Below, piece by piece: positions 25,959-34,038 of a stretch of 64,000 bases of DNA (its first letter is position 1; the number at the start of each line of letters is the position of its first letter). The position numbers were made by a program, and so were the translations under genes. The notes beneath the pieces are model-generated. The model ran no database searches, was not told the origin of the DNA, and saw nothing but the letters and a program-made list of their open reading frames with translations. The stretch comes from Mesorhizobium sp. M2E.F.Ca.ET.219.01.1.1 (GTDB lineage: Bacteria; Pseudomonadota; Alphaproteobacteria; Rhizobiales; Rhizobiaceae). The stretch covers positions 325,231 through 389,230 of the forward strand of contig NZ_SADT02000003.1 in NCBI RefSeq assembly GCF_004016445.2. The letters are read 5' to 3'.

Positions 25959-27443
25959 ATGTCCTTCCAGAAACTCGACGAACTCGGCCACAAGCTCGAA
26001 GCGCTGGAACACGCGCTGGCCATCCTCGGTGCCGATGAGGCAACGCATATGGCCGTCGGCGGCGGCGAGAAGCGCGCCGAGGCGATGTCCTCGCTTGCCG
26101 GGATGCTGCATCGCCAGGCGACCGCGCCGGAGATCGGAGATTGGATCGCCGCCGCTGAAGCCGAGCCGCTCAGCGAAGAGCAGCAGGCGGCCGTGAGGGA
26201 ACTTCGCCGGCAATACACCAACCTCACCTGCCTGCCGGCCGAATTCGTCGAGCGCCAGACGGTGGCGCGCATGCGTTCCGAGCAGCTCTGGCGGAGCTTG
26301 CGCGCGAGGAACGACTGGGCGGGCTTCCTGCCGGCGCTGGAAGGCGTCGTGGCGCTGGTGCGCGAGGAAGCGGCGCTACGCGCCGATGCGCTCGGCCTCG
26401 CCCGCTATGACGCGCTGATGGAGCAGTATGATCCCGGCAACCGCGCCGCCGACATCACGCCGGTGTTTGCCGAGCTGAAGGCCTTCCTGAAGGATTTCCT
26501 GCCGCATGCGCTGGCCGTGCAGGATGCACGGCTGGCGAAGCACCCATTGAAGGCGTTGTCGGGCAGCTACGCCATCGACAAGCAGCGCGAGCTCGGCCTT
26601 GCCATGATGGCGGCGGTCGGCTTCGACCTCACCCATGGCTCGCTCTCGGTGTCGCACCATCCCTTCTGCGGCGGCGTGCCGACCGACGTGCGCATCACCA
26701 CCCGCTACAAGACCACCGATTTCCTGTCGGCGCTGATGGGCGTGCTGCACGAGACCGGCCATGCGCTCTACGAGCAGAACCTGCCCAAAGCCTGGTCGCA
26801 CTGGCCGCTCGGCAAGGCGCGCGGCATGGCTGTGCATGAGAGCCAGAGCCTGTTCGTCGAAAAGCAGATCGGCCGCAACCCGGCCTTCTGGCGCTGGGCG
26901 CTGCCGGTGGTCGAAAGACATCTCGGCGAAGCCTGGTCGCTCGACGCCATCCTGCCGCATGTCCACCATGTCGAGCGCGGCCTGATCCGTGTCGATGCCG
27001 ACGAGGTCACCTACCCGCTGCACGTCATTCTGCGCTACGAGCTCGAGCAGGAACTGGTGTCCGGCAGGCTGGAGGTCGCCGACCTGCCCGAGGCATGGGA
27101 TGCCAAGATGCGCGACTATCTCGGGCTGTCGACCATCGACAACCCGGCCGACGGGCCGATGCAGGACGTGCATTGGCCGGGCGCTGCCTTCGGCTATTTC
27201 CCCTCCTACACGCTGGGCGCCATGATGGCGGCGCAGCAATGGGCGGCGCTGACAAGGGAGCATCCCTCCGCTGACGAGGACCTCGCCAAGGGCGATTTCA
27301 GCGCCATCAACGAGTGGCGTCGCGCAAAAATCTGGTCGCAGGGCTCGCGCTGGTCGACACCGGAGCTGCTCAAGCGCGCCACCGGCGAGAAGCTGAACGC
27401 AGCCTATTTCACCGAGCATCTGCGCAAGCGCTACGGGAACTGA
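25959..27443 (+). CDS. M32 family metallocarboxypeptidase
   Basis: A zinc carboxypeptidase (Taq/Pfu type) of 494 residues. The zinc site is HETGH at 264-268 with third ligand Glu294 in AVHESQSLFVEKQIG. Other family landmarks are VSHHPFCGGVPTDVRITTRY (about 231-250) and HVERGLIRVDADEVTYPLHVILRYELE (about 330-357). It removes C-terminal residues from peptides in the cytoplasm. It is divergent from the DUF1304 gene and stands alone. Confidence 0.95.
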   Translation: MSFQKLDELGHKLEALEHALAILGADEATHMAVGGGEKRAEAMSSLAGMLHRQATAPEIGDWIAAAEAEPLSEEQQAAVRELRRQYTNLTCLPAEFVERQTVARMRSEQLWRSLRARNDWAGFLPALEGVVALVREEAALRADALGLARYDALMEQYDPGNRAADITPVFAELKAFLKDFLPHALAVQDARLAKHPLKALSGSYAIDKQRELGLAMMAAVGFDLTHGSLSVSHHPFCGGVPTDVRITTRYKTTDFLSALMGVLHETGHALYEQNLPKAWSHWPLGKARGMAVHESQSLFVEKQIGRNPAFWRWALPVVERHLGEAWSLDAILPHVHHVERGLIRVDADEVTYPLHVILRYELEQELVSGRLEVADLPEAWDAKMRDYLGLSTIDNPADGPMQDVHWPGAAFGYFPSYTLGAMMAAQQWAALTREHPSADEDLAKGDFSAINEWRRAKIWSQGSRWSTPELLKRATGEKLNAAYFTEHLRKRYGN

Positions 27444-27479
27444 CGCGCAGCGGTTAAAGACCAACAGGATGCGGCGGGG

Positions 27480-29282
27480 CTACTCCGCCGCGCCCTTGAA
27501 GGCGCCGGCGCCCGTCTCGAACTGCAGCTTGGCGAGCCTCGCGTAAATGCCGCCCTTGGCGACCAGGCTCTGATGCGTGCCTTCCTCGACGATGCGTCCG
27601 CCTTCCATGACGAGGATGCGGTCGGCCTTGAGCACGGTCGCCAGCCGGTGCGCGATGACGATGGTGGTGCGGCCGCGCATCAGCCTTTCGAGTGCGGTCT
27701 GCACCAGCGTCTCGCTCTCGGCGTCGAGCGCCGAGGTCGCTTCGTCGAGCAAAAGGATCGGCGCGTCGCGCAGGATGGCGCGGGCGATCGCGATGCGCTG
27801 GCGCTGGCCGCCCGACAGCGTCACGCCGCGCTCGCCGACCTGGCTGTCATAGCCCTTGTCGAGCCTGGCGATGAATTCATCGGCAAGCGCTGCCTTGGCC
27901 GCTGCCTCGATCTCGGCCTCGCCGGCGCCCTGCCGGCCGAAGCCGATATTGTCGCGCACGCTTGCCGCGAAGATGGTGACGTCCTGCGGCACGATCGCGA
28001 TGCGCTCACGGATGGCGGCCGGATCGGCCTCGCGCAGGTCGACCCCGTCGATGACGATGCGGCCGGTCTCGGGATCGTAGAAGCGCAGGATCAGCGAGAA
28101 GACGGTGCTTTTGCCGGCGCCCGAAGGCCCGACGATCGCCACCGTCTCGCCGGGCTTCACCTGGAAGCTCAGCCCATGCACGGCGGCGCGGTCCGGCCGC
28201 GCCGGATAGGAGAAGGAGACGTCGTCGAAGCTGATCGCGCCCTTGGCCGTGGCCGGCAGCGGCTGAGGATCGACCGGCCGTTGGATCGTTGGCGTCTCGG
28301 CCAGGATCTCCGTCAGCCGTTCGGCGGCGCCCGCCGTCTGCGACAGCTCGCTCCACACTTCCGACAGCGCCCCGAGCGCGCCGGCGGCGAACACAGAATA
28401 GAGCAGGAACTGGCTGAGCGTGCCCGGCGACAGCGTGCCGGCCAGCACGTCACGCGAGCCGAACCACAGCACCGCCACCACCGAGGAAAAGATCATGAAG
28501 ATGGCGAAGAAGGTGAGGAAGGAGCGCGCGAATACCGAGGCCCGCGCCGCCTCGAAGGCGGCGTCGACAGCGCTTGAGAAGCGGCTGGTTACCAGCTTCT
28601 CATTGGTGAAGGCCTGCAGCGTGCGCACCGCGCCGATCTGCTCGCTGGCATAGGCGGTGGCTTGGGCGAGCGTATCCTGCGCCTGCCGAGACTTGCGCCG
28701 CACGGAGCGGCCGAAAGCGACCAGCGGCAGCACGATCAACGGAATGGCCGCGATCACCAGGGCGGAAAGTTTCGGGCTGGTGACGACCATCATCGCCACA
28801 GCGCCGAGGCCGAGGATGAGGTTGCGCAGCGCGACCGAGGCGGTGGCGCCGACCGCCGACTTCACCTGCGTCGTGTCGGCGGCGAGCCGCGACACGATCT
28901 CGCCCGAGTGCGCGCGATCGAAGAATGCCGGCGACAGTGTCGTGACATGGGAAAAAACGTCGCGGCGGATGTCGGCCACGACCCGCTCGCCGAGCGTGAT
29001 GACGAAATAGTAGCGGCTGGCCGAGGCCGCCGCGAGCAAGGCCGCCATCGCCACCAGCGCTGCAAAATATTCGGCGATGAAGGTTGAACCGGATGCCTGG
29101 AAACCATGGTCGATCATACGCCGCACGGCCATCGGCAACGCAAGCGTGGTCACCGCGGCCACGATTAGTGACAGGATCGCGCCGACCGCCAGTTTCCGGT
29201 AGCGCGTGATATAGGGGAAAAGGTTCCTCAGCGGCCGGACCGAGCGCCTACGCTGGTCTCCACTGGCACCGATATCCGCCAT
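27480..29282 (-). CDS. ABC exporter, fused membrane and ATPase domains
   Basis: A 600-residue half-transporter of the MsbA/lipid-multidrug type. Six helices occupy about 25-310, with LGERVVADIRRDVFSHVTTL as the coupling region. The ATPase domain (about 345-585) has Walker A GPSGAGKS, Q-loop IVPQDVTI, signature LSGGQRQRIAIARA, Walker B ILLLDEATSALD and His-loop VIAHRLAT. It works as a homodimer; substrate unknown. ATG 29282 has AGAGGA 7 bases upstream; the frame is open to 29321. It converges with the carboxypeptidase gene. Confidence 0.93.
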   Translation of the reverse strand: MADIGASGDQRRRSVRPLRNLFPYITRYRKLAVGAILSLIVAAVTTLALPMAVRRMIDHGFQASGSTFIAEYFAALVAMAALLAAASASRYYFVITLGERVVADIRRDVFSHVTTLSPAFFDRAHSGEIVSRLAADTTQVKSAVGATASVALRNLILGLGAVAMMVVTSPKLSALVIAAIPLIVLPLVAFGRSVRRKSRQAQDTLAQATAYASEQIGAVRTLQAFTNEKLVTSRFSSAVDAAFEAARASVFARSFLTFFAIFMIFSSVVAVLWFGSRDVLAGTLSPGTLSQFLLYSVFAAGALGALSEVWSELSQTAGAAERLTEILAETPTIQRPVDPQPLPATAKGAISFDDVSFSYPARPDRAAVHGLSFQVKPGETVAIVGPSGAGKSTVFSLILRFYDPETGRIVIDGVDLREADPAAIRERIAIVPQDVTIFAASVRDNIGFGRQGAGEAEIEAAAKAALADEFIARLDKGYDSQVGERGVTLSGGQRQRIAIARAILRDAPILLLDEATSALDAESETLVQTALERLMRGRTTIVIAHRLATVLKADRILVMEGGRIVEEGTHQSLVAKGGIYARLAKLQFETGAGAFKGAAE

Positions 29283-29384
29283 GAGCATTTCCTCTGGCCG
29301 CTTGCCAATACCGCGCTTCAATATGCGCTTGCCGCGGCCTTGTGATTCAATTCCGGCTGATGTATAGGCTCGCCGACCGTTTTA

Positions 29385-29415
29385 GAAGCCGTGGCTTTTC
29401 ATTAGCTGCGGCTTC
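29385..29415 (+). promoter_or_regulatory. Hairpin in the rpmE leader
   Basis: A 7-bp stem (GAAGCCG with CGGCTTC) with a partly paired inner region is followed by GAGTTTTAAAA. It lies about 75 bases upstream of rpmE. It could be an autoregulatory leader for L31 or the end of an upstream transcript; I cannot decide. Confidence 0.3.
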
Positions 29416-29488
29416 GAGTTTTAAAAAGGGGCGCATCGACGCAGGCCTTTGGCCCGTCACCGGCGCCGGCAAGCCAGGACATAAGACA

Positions 29489-29710
29489 ATGAAGGCCTCT
29501 ATCCATCCCGACTACCACACCATCAAGGTCGTCATGACCGACGGCACCGAGTACCTGACCCGTTCGACCTGGGGAAAGGAAGGCGACACGATGAACCTCG
29601 ACATCGACCCGACCACGCACCCGGCCTGGACCGGTGGTCAGCAGACCCTGCTCGACCGCGGCGGCCGCCTGTCGAAGTTCAAGAAGCGCTTCGAGGGTTT
29701 CGGCCTCTAA
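29489..29710 (+). CDS. rpmE: 50S ribosomal protein L31
   Basis: A 73-residue L31 of the long alphaproteobacterial form. It starts MKASIHPDYHTIKVVMTDG and ends DRGGRLSKFKKRFEGFG, the usual family end. The zinc-binding Cys residues of the E. coli form are absent, so this is the C-minus type, independent of zinc. ATG 29489 was picked by family length; an upstream frame to 29342 has no support. A strong terminator follows. Confidence 0.97.
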   Translation: MKASIHPDYHTIKVVMTDGTEYLTRSTWGKEGDTMNLDIDPTTHPAWTGGQQTLLDRGGRLSKFKKRFEGFGL

Positions 29711-29733
29711 GCCGGATACATCAGCAGGATTCG

Positions 29734-29761
29734 AAAAACCCGCCTTCGAGGCGGGTTTTTT
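29734..29761 (+). terminator. Rho-independent terminator after rpmE
   Basis: An 11-bp stem (29734-29744 with 29750-29760) with loop TTCGA ends in TTTTTT. It lies 23 bases past the rpmE stop codon. The A-rich left arm means it could also work in reverse. Confidence 0.92.
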
Positions 29762-29776
29762 CGTTGCCAAGTTTCT

Positions 29777-30060
29777 TCCTTCTCCCCGTTCAACGGGGGT
29801 GAGGAGTGGTCCGCGCAGCGGACGAAAAGCCAATTGCTTGGCTTTTCGAACGACGAACGCCCGAAGCGACAGCGAAGGGCCGGTGCCCGAAGGGCGGATG
29901 AGGGGCAGCGCCAGCGCTTGAAAGTTCAAGGTTCCTCGCCCCACGAAGTGGGGAGAGGTGGCTCGGCGAAGCCGAGACGGAGAGGGGAGTACCCTACGAA
30001 GGCCCCCTCTCCGTCCGCTTCGCGGCCACCTCTCCCCCGCCTTGGCGGGGGCGAGGAACC
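29777..30060. repeat. RIME-like palindromic repeat cluster between rpmE and tetR
   Basis: The whole gap is repeat. At 29778-29792 and 29882-29906 lie blocks identical to blocks of 15 and 25 bases at 55851-55865 and 55875-55899. At about 29930-29988 and 30001-30060 two arms form a large imperfect inverted repeat, each arm with its own inner hairpin (CCCCACGAAGTGGGG and CCCCCGCCTTGGCGGGGG). The architecture resembles rhizobial intergenic mosaic elements. No gene is seen here. Confidence 0.8.
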
Positions 30061-30089
30061 CAAGCCTTGCGATGCTGCGGAAATCGCCC

Positions 30090-30731
30090 CTACCCGCCCA
30101 CCAATTCCCTCAGCGCCATGCGCTTGTAGGCCTCAACCAGCCTGTCGCCCTCTTCGCGATCGACCGAGATTGCCAGCCGCACGGCCGCCTCGCCCATCTG
30201 CCAGACGAGGAAGGCCGTCGTCTCCAGCTCGACCGGATCGGCATCCGGCCTCAGCCGCTTCAGCACCGCGACCAAAAATTCCGCATTGGCGCGGCTGTCG
30301 CCGAGCTCCAGCTCGCGCAGCGCCTTGTCCGCCTGCGTGCCCGACCAGACGTCGCGTATCACCGGCTCGGCCAGGAACAGCTGGTAATAGATGTCGACCA
30401 GCTCTGAAAACGCGCTTTTGAAGCCTTCGGCATCACCGACGTCCTTCAGCGCCGCCGAAATACAGGCCTGGCTTTCCGCCGTGTAGCGCTCGGCCAGCGC
30501 CCAGACGATCGCCCGCTTGTCCGGAAAGAACTGGTAGAGCGAGCCGATCGAAACCCCAGCGCGCTCCGCCACCTCACCCATGCGCATGGCATCGCTGCCC
30601 TGCTCGGCAATCAGCGCCGAGGCGGCGGCAAGCATCCGCTCGACCCGTTCGCGACTGCGCTGCTGGCTCGGCGACCGGCGCGGCAAAGCGATAGCGGCCT
30701 GGCCCGGCTTGGCGGTGACTTTTTCATCCAT
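30090..30731 (-). CDS. TetR family transcriptional regulator
   Basis: A 213-residue repressor. The DNA-binding helix-turn-helix is within RSRERVERMLAAASALIAEQ ... MRMGEVAERAGVSIGSLYQFFPDKRAIVWALAERY (about 22-73). The rest is the ligand/dimer domain. ATG 30731 (MDEKV) was chosen; ATG 30749 is 6 codons upstream. It faces the DUF1772 gene across a promoter region with an inverted repeat, so it probably represses that gene and itself. Confidence 0.92.
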   Translation of the reverse strand: MDEKVTAKPGQAAIALPRRSPSQQRSRERVERMLAAASALIAEQGSDAMRMGEVAERAGVSIGSLYQFFPDKRAIVWALAERYTAESQACISAALKDVGDAEGFKSAFSELVDIYYQLFLAEPVIRDVWSGTQADKALRELELGDSRANAEFLVAVLKRLRPDADPVELETTAFLVWQMGEAAVRLAISVDREEGDRLVEAYKRMALRELVGG

Positions 30732-30763
30732 GGCTCTCTCCGGACGCATTTTCGAAAACCGGC

Positions 30764-30792
30764 TTGACTCGCAAAATACGAGGGTTTATCAC
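30764..30792 (+). promoter_or_regulatory. Possible promoter of the DUF1772 gene
   Basis: TTGACT (30764-30769) and TATCAC (30787-30792) are spaced by 17 bases. They lie directly upstream of the inverted repeat and the DUF1772 start. Confidence 0.4.
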
Positions 30793-30798
30793 GTTTTG

Positions 30799-30824
30799 CA
30801 AATGTGAGGATTACTCATGTTTTG
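30799..30824. promoter_or_regulatory. Candidate TetR operator
   Basis: The imperfect inverted repeat CAAATGTGAG, then GATTA, then CTCATGTTTTG lies between the tetR and DUF1772 start codons, just downstream of the candidate -10 box. This is where a repressor of this pair would bind. Confidence 0.45.
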
Positions 30825-30852
30825 ACGAAACCCGGCATCTGGAGCAACTGAG

Positions 30853-31329
30853 ATGATGAAACTTCTTCCCACCCTCACCTTCATCGCCGCGATCGGCTCC
30901 GGCGTGGTCGGGGGCGTGTTTTTCGCTTTTTCCAATTTCGTCATGGCAGCACTTGCCCGGCTGCCTGTCCCAAGCGGCATCGCGGCGATGAATTCGATCA
31001 ACGTCACGGTGATCACGCCGACCTTCATGACGGCGCTGTTCGGCACCGGCCTCATCTGCCTGGTGTTGATTGCCGCCGTTTTCTTCGGCTGGAGCCAGTC
31101 CGGCTCGTACTGGCTGCTTGCCGGCGCCGTGATCTATTTCGTCGGCAATCCGCTCGTGACCATGGTTTTCAACGTTCCGCTTAACGACGCTTTAGCCGCC
31201 GTCGATCCGCAGAGCGCCAACGGCGCCGCGGTGTGGGCGAACCATCTGAGCCAATGGGTGATGTGGAACCACGTCCGCACCATTACCGCCATCGTGGCAA
31301 TGGCCTGCTTAATCATGGCACTGATCTGA
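30853..31329 (+). CDS. DUF1772 (anthrone oxygenase-like) membrane protein
   Basis: A 158-residue membrane protein with four helices: about 6-32 (FIAAIGSGVVGGVFFAFSNF), 55-78, 84-106 and 138-158. The motifs GVFFAFSNFVM and VPLNDAL, and the WNHVRTITAIVAM region in the last helix, fit DUF1772. Some relatives are quinone-forming oxygenases, but the function here is unknown. It is the likely target of the divergent TetR repressor. Confidence 0.83.
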   Translation: MMKLLPTLTFIAAIGSGVVGGVFFAFSNFVMAALARLPVPSGIAAMNSINVTVITPTFMTALFGTGLICLVLIAAVFFGWSQSGSYWLLAGAVIYFVGNPLVTMVFNVPLNDALAAVDPQSANGAAVWANHLSQWVMWNHVRTITAIVAMACLIMALI

Positions 31330-31427
31330 AGCACGCTTGGCAAGCTGTGCCGAGATTCAGGTCAGGCCGAGACGGAAGCGCAGAAGCCTCCATTTGCAGG
31401 CCGGCCTCACCTGAATATCGGTGCAGC

Positions 31428-31739
31428 TTAGGCGGGGTCTTTCGATTTATGACCTTTGCGGTCGGAGTGCCCCAGATCTCGCTCCGGATCGATGACGTCG
31501 CGGACCAGCTGCTTCAGCTTCGCCGCATCCGGGAAGCCGCCGTCACGTTTACGATCCCACACAAGCACCTCGTTGCAGGAGATCGTAAAAATGCCGCCGG
31601 TGCCCGGCACCAGCGTGACTTCACCGAGCTCGGTGCCAAAGGTCGAAAGCAGCTCCTGCGCCATCCAGCCGGCACGCAGCAGCCACTGGCACTGCGTGCA
31701 GTAGGTGATGCGGATGATGGGCAGCGGCTTCTCGCTCAT
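31428..31739 (-). CDS. SelT/SelW/SelH (Rdx) family selenoprotein-like
   Basis: A 103-residue thioredoxin-fold protein. The redox motif CTQC (Cys14, Cys17) sits after beta-1 in IRITYCTQCQWLLRAGWMAQELL, matching the CxxC/U of the Rdx family; here both are ordinary cysteines. GTGGIFTISCNEVLVWDRK and GGFPDAAKLKQLVRD complete the fold. Probable redox role. It lies 18 bases after yebC on the same strand and is likely co-transcribed. Confidence 0.9.
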   Translation of the reverse strand: MSEKPLPIIRITYCTQCQWLLRAGWMAQELLSTFGTELGEVTLVPGTGGIFTISCNEVLVWDRKRDGGFPDAAKLKQLVRDVIDPERDLGHSDRKGHKSKDPA

Positions 31740-31757
31740 ATCGGACCGCGAGGCGGG

Positions 31758-32507
31758 TCAGGCCGCGCTGAGCTTGGCCATCGTTTCGTCGTCGACCTCG
31801 AAATTGGCGTAGACGCTCTGCACGTCGTCATCGTCCTCGAGGGTCGCGACCAGCTTCATCAGCGACTGCGCCCGCTCTTCGTCGACCGGGACATTGTTCT
31901 GCGGCTGCCAGATCGGCTTGACAGATTCAGCCTCGCCAAGCGCAGCTTCGAGGGACTTCGACACTTCGCCTAGATTTTCGAAGCTGCAATAGATGGTGTG
32001 GCCTTCCTCATCGGACTCGACATCGTCGGCGCCGGCCTCGATCGCGGCTTCCATCACCTTGTCGGCGTCACCGACGGAAGCCGGGTAGTAGATTTCGCCG
32101 ACGCGGTTCCACATGAAGGACACCGAGCCGGTTTCGCCGAGCGCCCCGCCGGCCTTGGTGAAGGCGGCGCGCACATTGGAGGCCGAGCGGTTGCGGTTGT
32201 CGGTCAGCGCCTCGACGATCAGCGCCACGCCGCCCGGGCCATAGCCCTCGTAACGCACAGCCTCGTAGTTCTCGCCGTCGCCGGCGGAAGCCTTGTTGAT
32301 GGCGCGCTGGATGTTGTCCTTCGGCATCGACACGGCCTTGGCGTTCTGCACCGCAAGGCGCAGGCGCGGATTCATCGCCGGGTCGGGCGTGCCGGTCTTG
32401 GCGGCGACGGTGATTTCGCGCGCCAGCTTGGAAAACATTTTCGACCGCACCGCGTCCTGGCGGCCCTTGCGGTGCATGATGTTCTTAAATTGCGAATGGC
32501 CAGCCAT
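31758..32507 (-). CDS. yebC: YebC/PmpR family protein
   Basis: A 249-residue protein starting MAGHSQFKNIMHRKGRQD, the family N-terminus. Further motifs are PKDNIQRAINKAS, YEGYGPGGVALIVEALTDN, NRNRSASNVRAAFTK and LGETGSVSFMW. Family members act as transcription regulators or help ribosomes at difficult sequences. ATG 32507 is fixed by family similarity. In many bacteria yebC lies beside ruvC; here it is separate by some 20 kb. Confidence 0.96.
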   Translation of the reverse strand: MAGHSQFKNIMHRKGRQDAVRSKMFSKLAREITVAAKTGTPDPAMNPRLRLAVQNAKAVSMPKDNIQRAINKASAGDGENYEAVRYEGYGPGGVALIVEALTDNRNRSASNVRAAFTKAGGALGETGSVSFMWNRVGEIYYPASVGDADKVMEAAIEAGADDVESDEEGHTIYCSFENLGEVSKSLEAALGEAESVKPIWQPQNNVPVDEERAQSLMKLVATLEDDDDVQSVYANFEVDDETMAKLSAA

Positions 32508-32530
32508 GGCACCCCTGTCGTGTTCGGCTA

Positions 32531-32577
32531 GAGCATTGCGGAGCGAAATGAGATCACCTCGCCATCCGCAAATGCTC
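32531..32577. repeat. Intergenic inverted repeat upstream of yebC
   Basis: GAGCATTGCGGA at the left and TCCGCAAATGCTC at the right are inverted copies differing by one base. The segment sits between yebC and arsR and starts with CTAGAGCA, as seen at other intergenic repeats in the window. Confidence 0.6.
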
Positions 32578-32722
32578 GAATTCAAATTTTCAGAACGCTC
32601 CAGGCATGCCTGCGAAGGCACACGGCGCTCTCTGTCGGAATGGCCGGCTTATAGATAAATCGGCTCAATTCGTCCAGACGCGGCGTTATGGCTGGCTCGG
32701 GGCGCCGGCCTCGCGGCACAAC

Positions 32723-33046
32723 TCACCCCTCGAGGTCGGACCTCAGCTTGTCGAGAATGCTGATCGCGTGGCCGGCATACTGGTTGATCCAGCGGTCGTG
32801 GATCTGCCTGATCGGCAGCGCGTTGAGGTGGTTCCAGCGCTCGCGTCCCTCGCGCTTGGCCACCACCAGGCCCGCCTCCTCGAGCACCTTCAGATGCATC
32901 ATCACCGTACAGCGGTCCATGTCCGGGAAAGCCTCGCAGAGCGCGCCCGTGGTCTGCGGCTGATCCTTCAGGCGATCCAGCAATTCGCGCCGGCGCGGAT
33001 GCGCCAAGGCCTTGAAAACATGATCGTCCGTGGTTTGACTTGACAT
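32723..33046 (-). CDS. ArsR family transcriptional regulator
   Basis: A 107-residue winged-helix repressor. FKALAHPRRRELLDRLKDQ (about 11-29) is the ArsR start. MDRCTVMMHLKVLEEAGLVVAKREGRERWNHLN (about 43-75) is the recognition helix and wing. There is no ELCVCDL metal motif, so it probably does not sense metal; such ArsR proteins often regulate neighbouring SRPBCC genes. A perfect inverted repeat spans its start codon and the divergent promoter. Confidence 0.93.
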   Translation of the reverse strand: MSSQTTDDHVFKALAHPRRRELLDRLKDQPQTTGALCEAFPDMDRCTVMMHLKVLEEAGLVVAKREGRERWNHLNALPIRQIHDRWINQYAGHAISILDKLRSDLEG

Positions 33047-33064
33047 GTTATATTTCTATAACAT
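33035..33064 (+). promoter_or_regulatory. Promoter and ArsR operator of the SRPBCC-VOC operon
   Basis: TTGACT (33035-33040) and TATAAC (33057-33062) are spaced by 16 bases. The perfect inverted repeat ATGTTATA-TTTC-TATAACAT occupies 33045-33064, covering the spacer and -10 box and also the arsR start codon at 33044-33046. Binding would block both directions. Confidence 0.75.
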
Positions 33065-33097
33065 ATCGTTTAGAGCGGCAAGGAAGGAGCTGTGGAT

Positions 33098-33580
33098 ATG
33101 TCCCTTGGATTCAGGATTTCTGGGCGCATCGGCAAGCCGGTCGCCGAAGTCTTCGACGCGGTGGTCAATCCGACGAAGCTCAGTGGCTACTTCACCACCA
33201 TCGGCGGCGCTTCGGCTCCGCTTGTGGCGGGCACCACCGTCACCTGGTGGAAGGCAGTGCCGGTCGAGGTCGACGAAGTGACGAAGGACAAGCGTATCGT
33301 GCTGCGCTGGGACGCGACCGACGCCGAGGGCAAGCCGGCCTACAAGACCCGCATCGAGATGAATTTCGAGCCGCTGGAGGACGGCGGCACCTTCGTCACC
33401 ATCGCCGAGCAGGGCTGGCACGAGGGCGAGGTCGGCCTGAAGAAATCCTACCTCAATTGCGAAGGCTGGTCGCAGATGCTGGCCTGCATGAAGGCCTATC
33501 TCGAATACGGCATCAATTTGCGCGACGGCTACTATCGCAGCGAGCTGCGCGGCGAGCCGGCCAACGAAACCAACATCTGA
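33098..33580 (+). CDS. SRPBCC (AHSA1-type) protein, first of operon
   Basis: A 160-residue START-fold protein. The N-terminus FRISGRIGKPVAEVFDAVVNPTKLSGYF is the family signature. Later come GTTVTWWKAVPVEVDEV, RIVLRWDATDAEGKP, and the final helix GWSQMLACMKAYLEYG. ATG 33098 is preceded by AAGGAAGGAG about 9 bases upstream; GTG 33092 is too close. A second SRPBCC gene with similar N-terminus follows at 34039. Ligand unknown. Confidence 0.9.
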   Translation: MSLGFRISGRIGKPVAEVFDAVVNPTKLSGYFTTIGGASAPLVAGTTVTWWKAVPVEVDEVTKDKRIVLRWDATDAEGKPAYKTRIEMNFEPLEDGGTFVTIAEQGWHEGEVGLKKSYLNCEGWSQMLACMKAYLEYGINLRDGYYRSELRGEPANETNI

Positions 33581-33624
33581 GCCCGACATTCGAGTCCCGA
33601 TATTCGGCAGGAGGAGGTCGCCCG

Positions 33625-34017
33625 ACGACGAAAGCAACGCCATTCCTGATGTTCGAGGGAAAGGCCGAGGAGGCCATGGCCCTCTATTGCGGGACCATTC
33701 CCGATAGCGAGGTTCTCGACATCACGCGCTACGGCTCGGGCGAGGACGGAGCGGAAGGATCGCTCAAGCTGGCACGCGCTCTGATCGGCGGCGTCGAGGT
33801 CAGGATCTACAACAGCCCAGTGCACCACGCCTTCACCTTCACCCCGTCCTTCTCCTTCTTCGTCGACTGTTCGTCAGAGCAGGAACTGGAGCGCATCGTC
33901 GGCGTTCTGTCCAAAGACGGCGGCTTCCTGATGCCGACCGGCAATTACGGCTTCAGCCGCCGCTTCGCCTGGTTCAACGACCGCTTCGGTGTCTCCTGGC
34001 AGATTAATCTGCCGTGA
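33625..34017 (+). CDS. VOC (PhnB-like glyoxalase-fold) protein with probable ACG start
   Basis: A VOC superfamily protein (PhnB/3-dmu-9_3-mt type). FLMFEGKAEEAMALYCGTIPDSEV, GVEVRIYNSPVHHAFTFTPSFSFFVDC and GFSRRFAWFNDRFGVSWQINL are the family blocks. A very strong ribosome site, AGGAGGAGG (33609-33617), sits 7 bases before ACG ACG AAA GCA ACG, which would be M-T-K-A-T-P-F if the first codon were ATG. The only in-frame ATG (33649) is 31 bases from that site and would cut off the first strand. So translation probably begins at ACG 33625, or the gene carries a start-codon mutation. Confidence 0.8.
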   Translation, partial: TTKATPFLMFEGKAEEAMALYCGTIPDSEVLDITRYGSGEDGAEGSLKLARALIGGVEVRIYNSPVHHAFTFTPSFSFFVDCSSEQELERIVGVLSKDGGFLMPTGNYGFSRRFAWFNDRFGVSWQINLP

Positions 34018-34038
34018 AACAATCCGTGGAGGAGAACC

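Noticed and set aside
29777..30060. CRISPR array in the repeat-rich gap
   Set aside because: The repeats are inverted palindromes, not regularly spaced direct repeats, and there is no cas gene in the window.
33649..34017. Plain ATG start at 33649 for the VOC gene
   Set aside because: It is 31 bases from the only good ribosome site and removes residues that belong to the first strand; ACG 33625 fits better.
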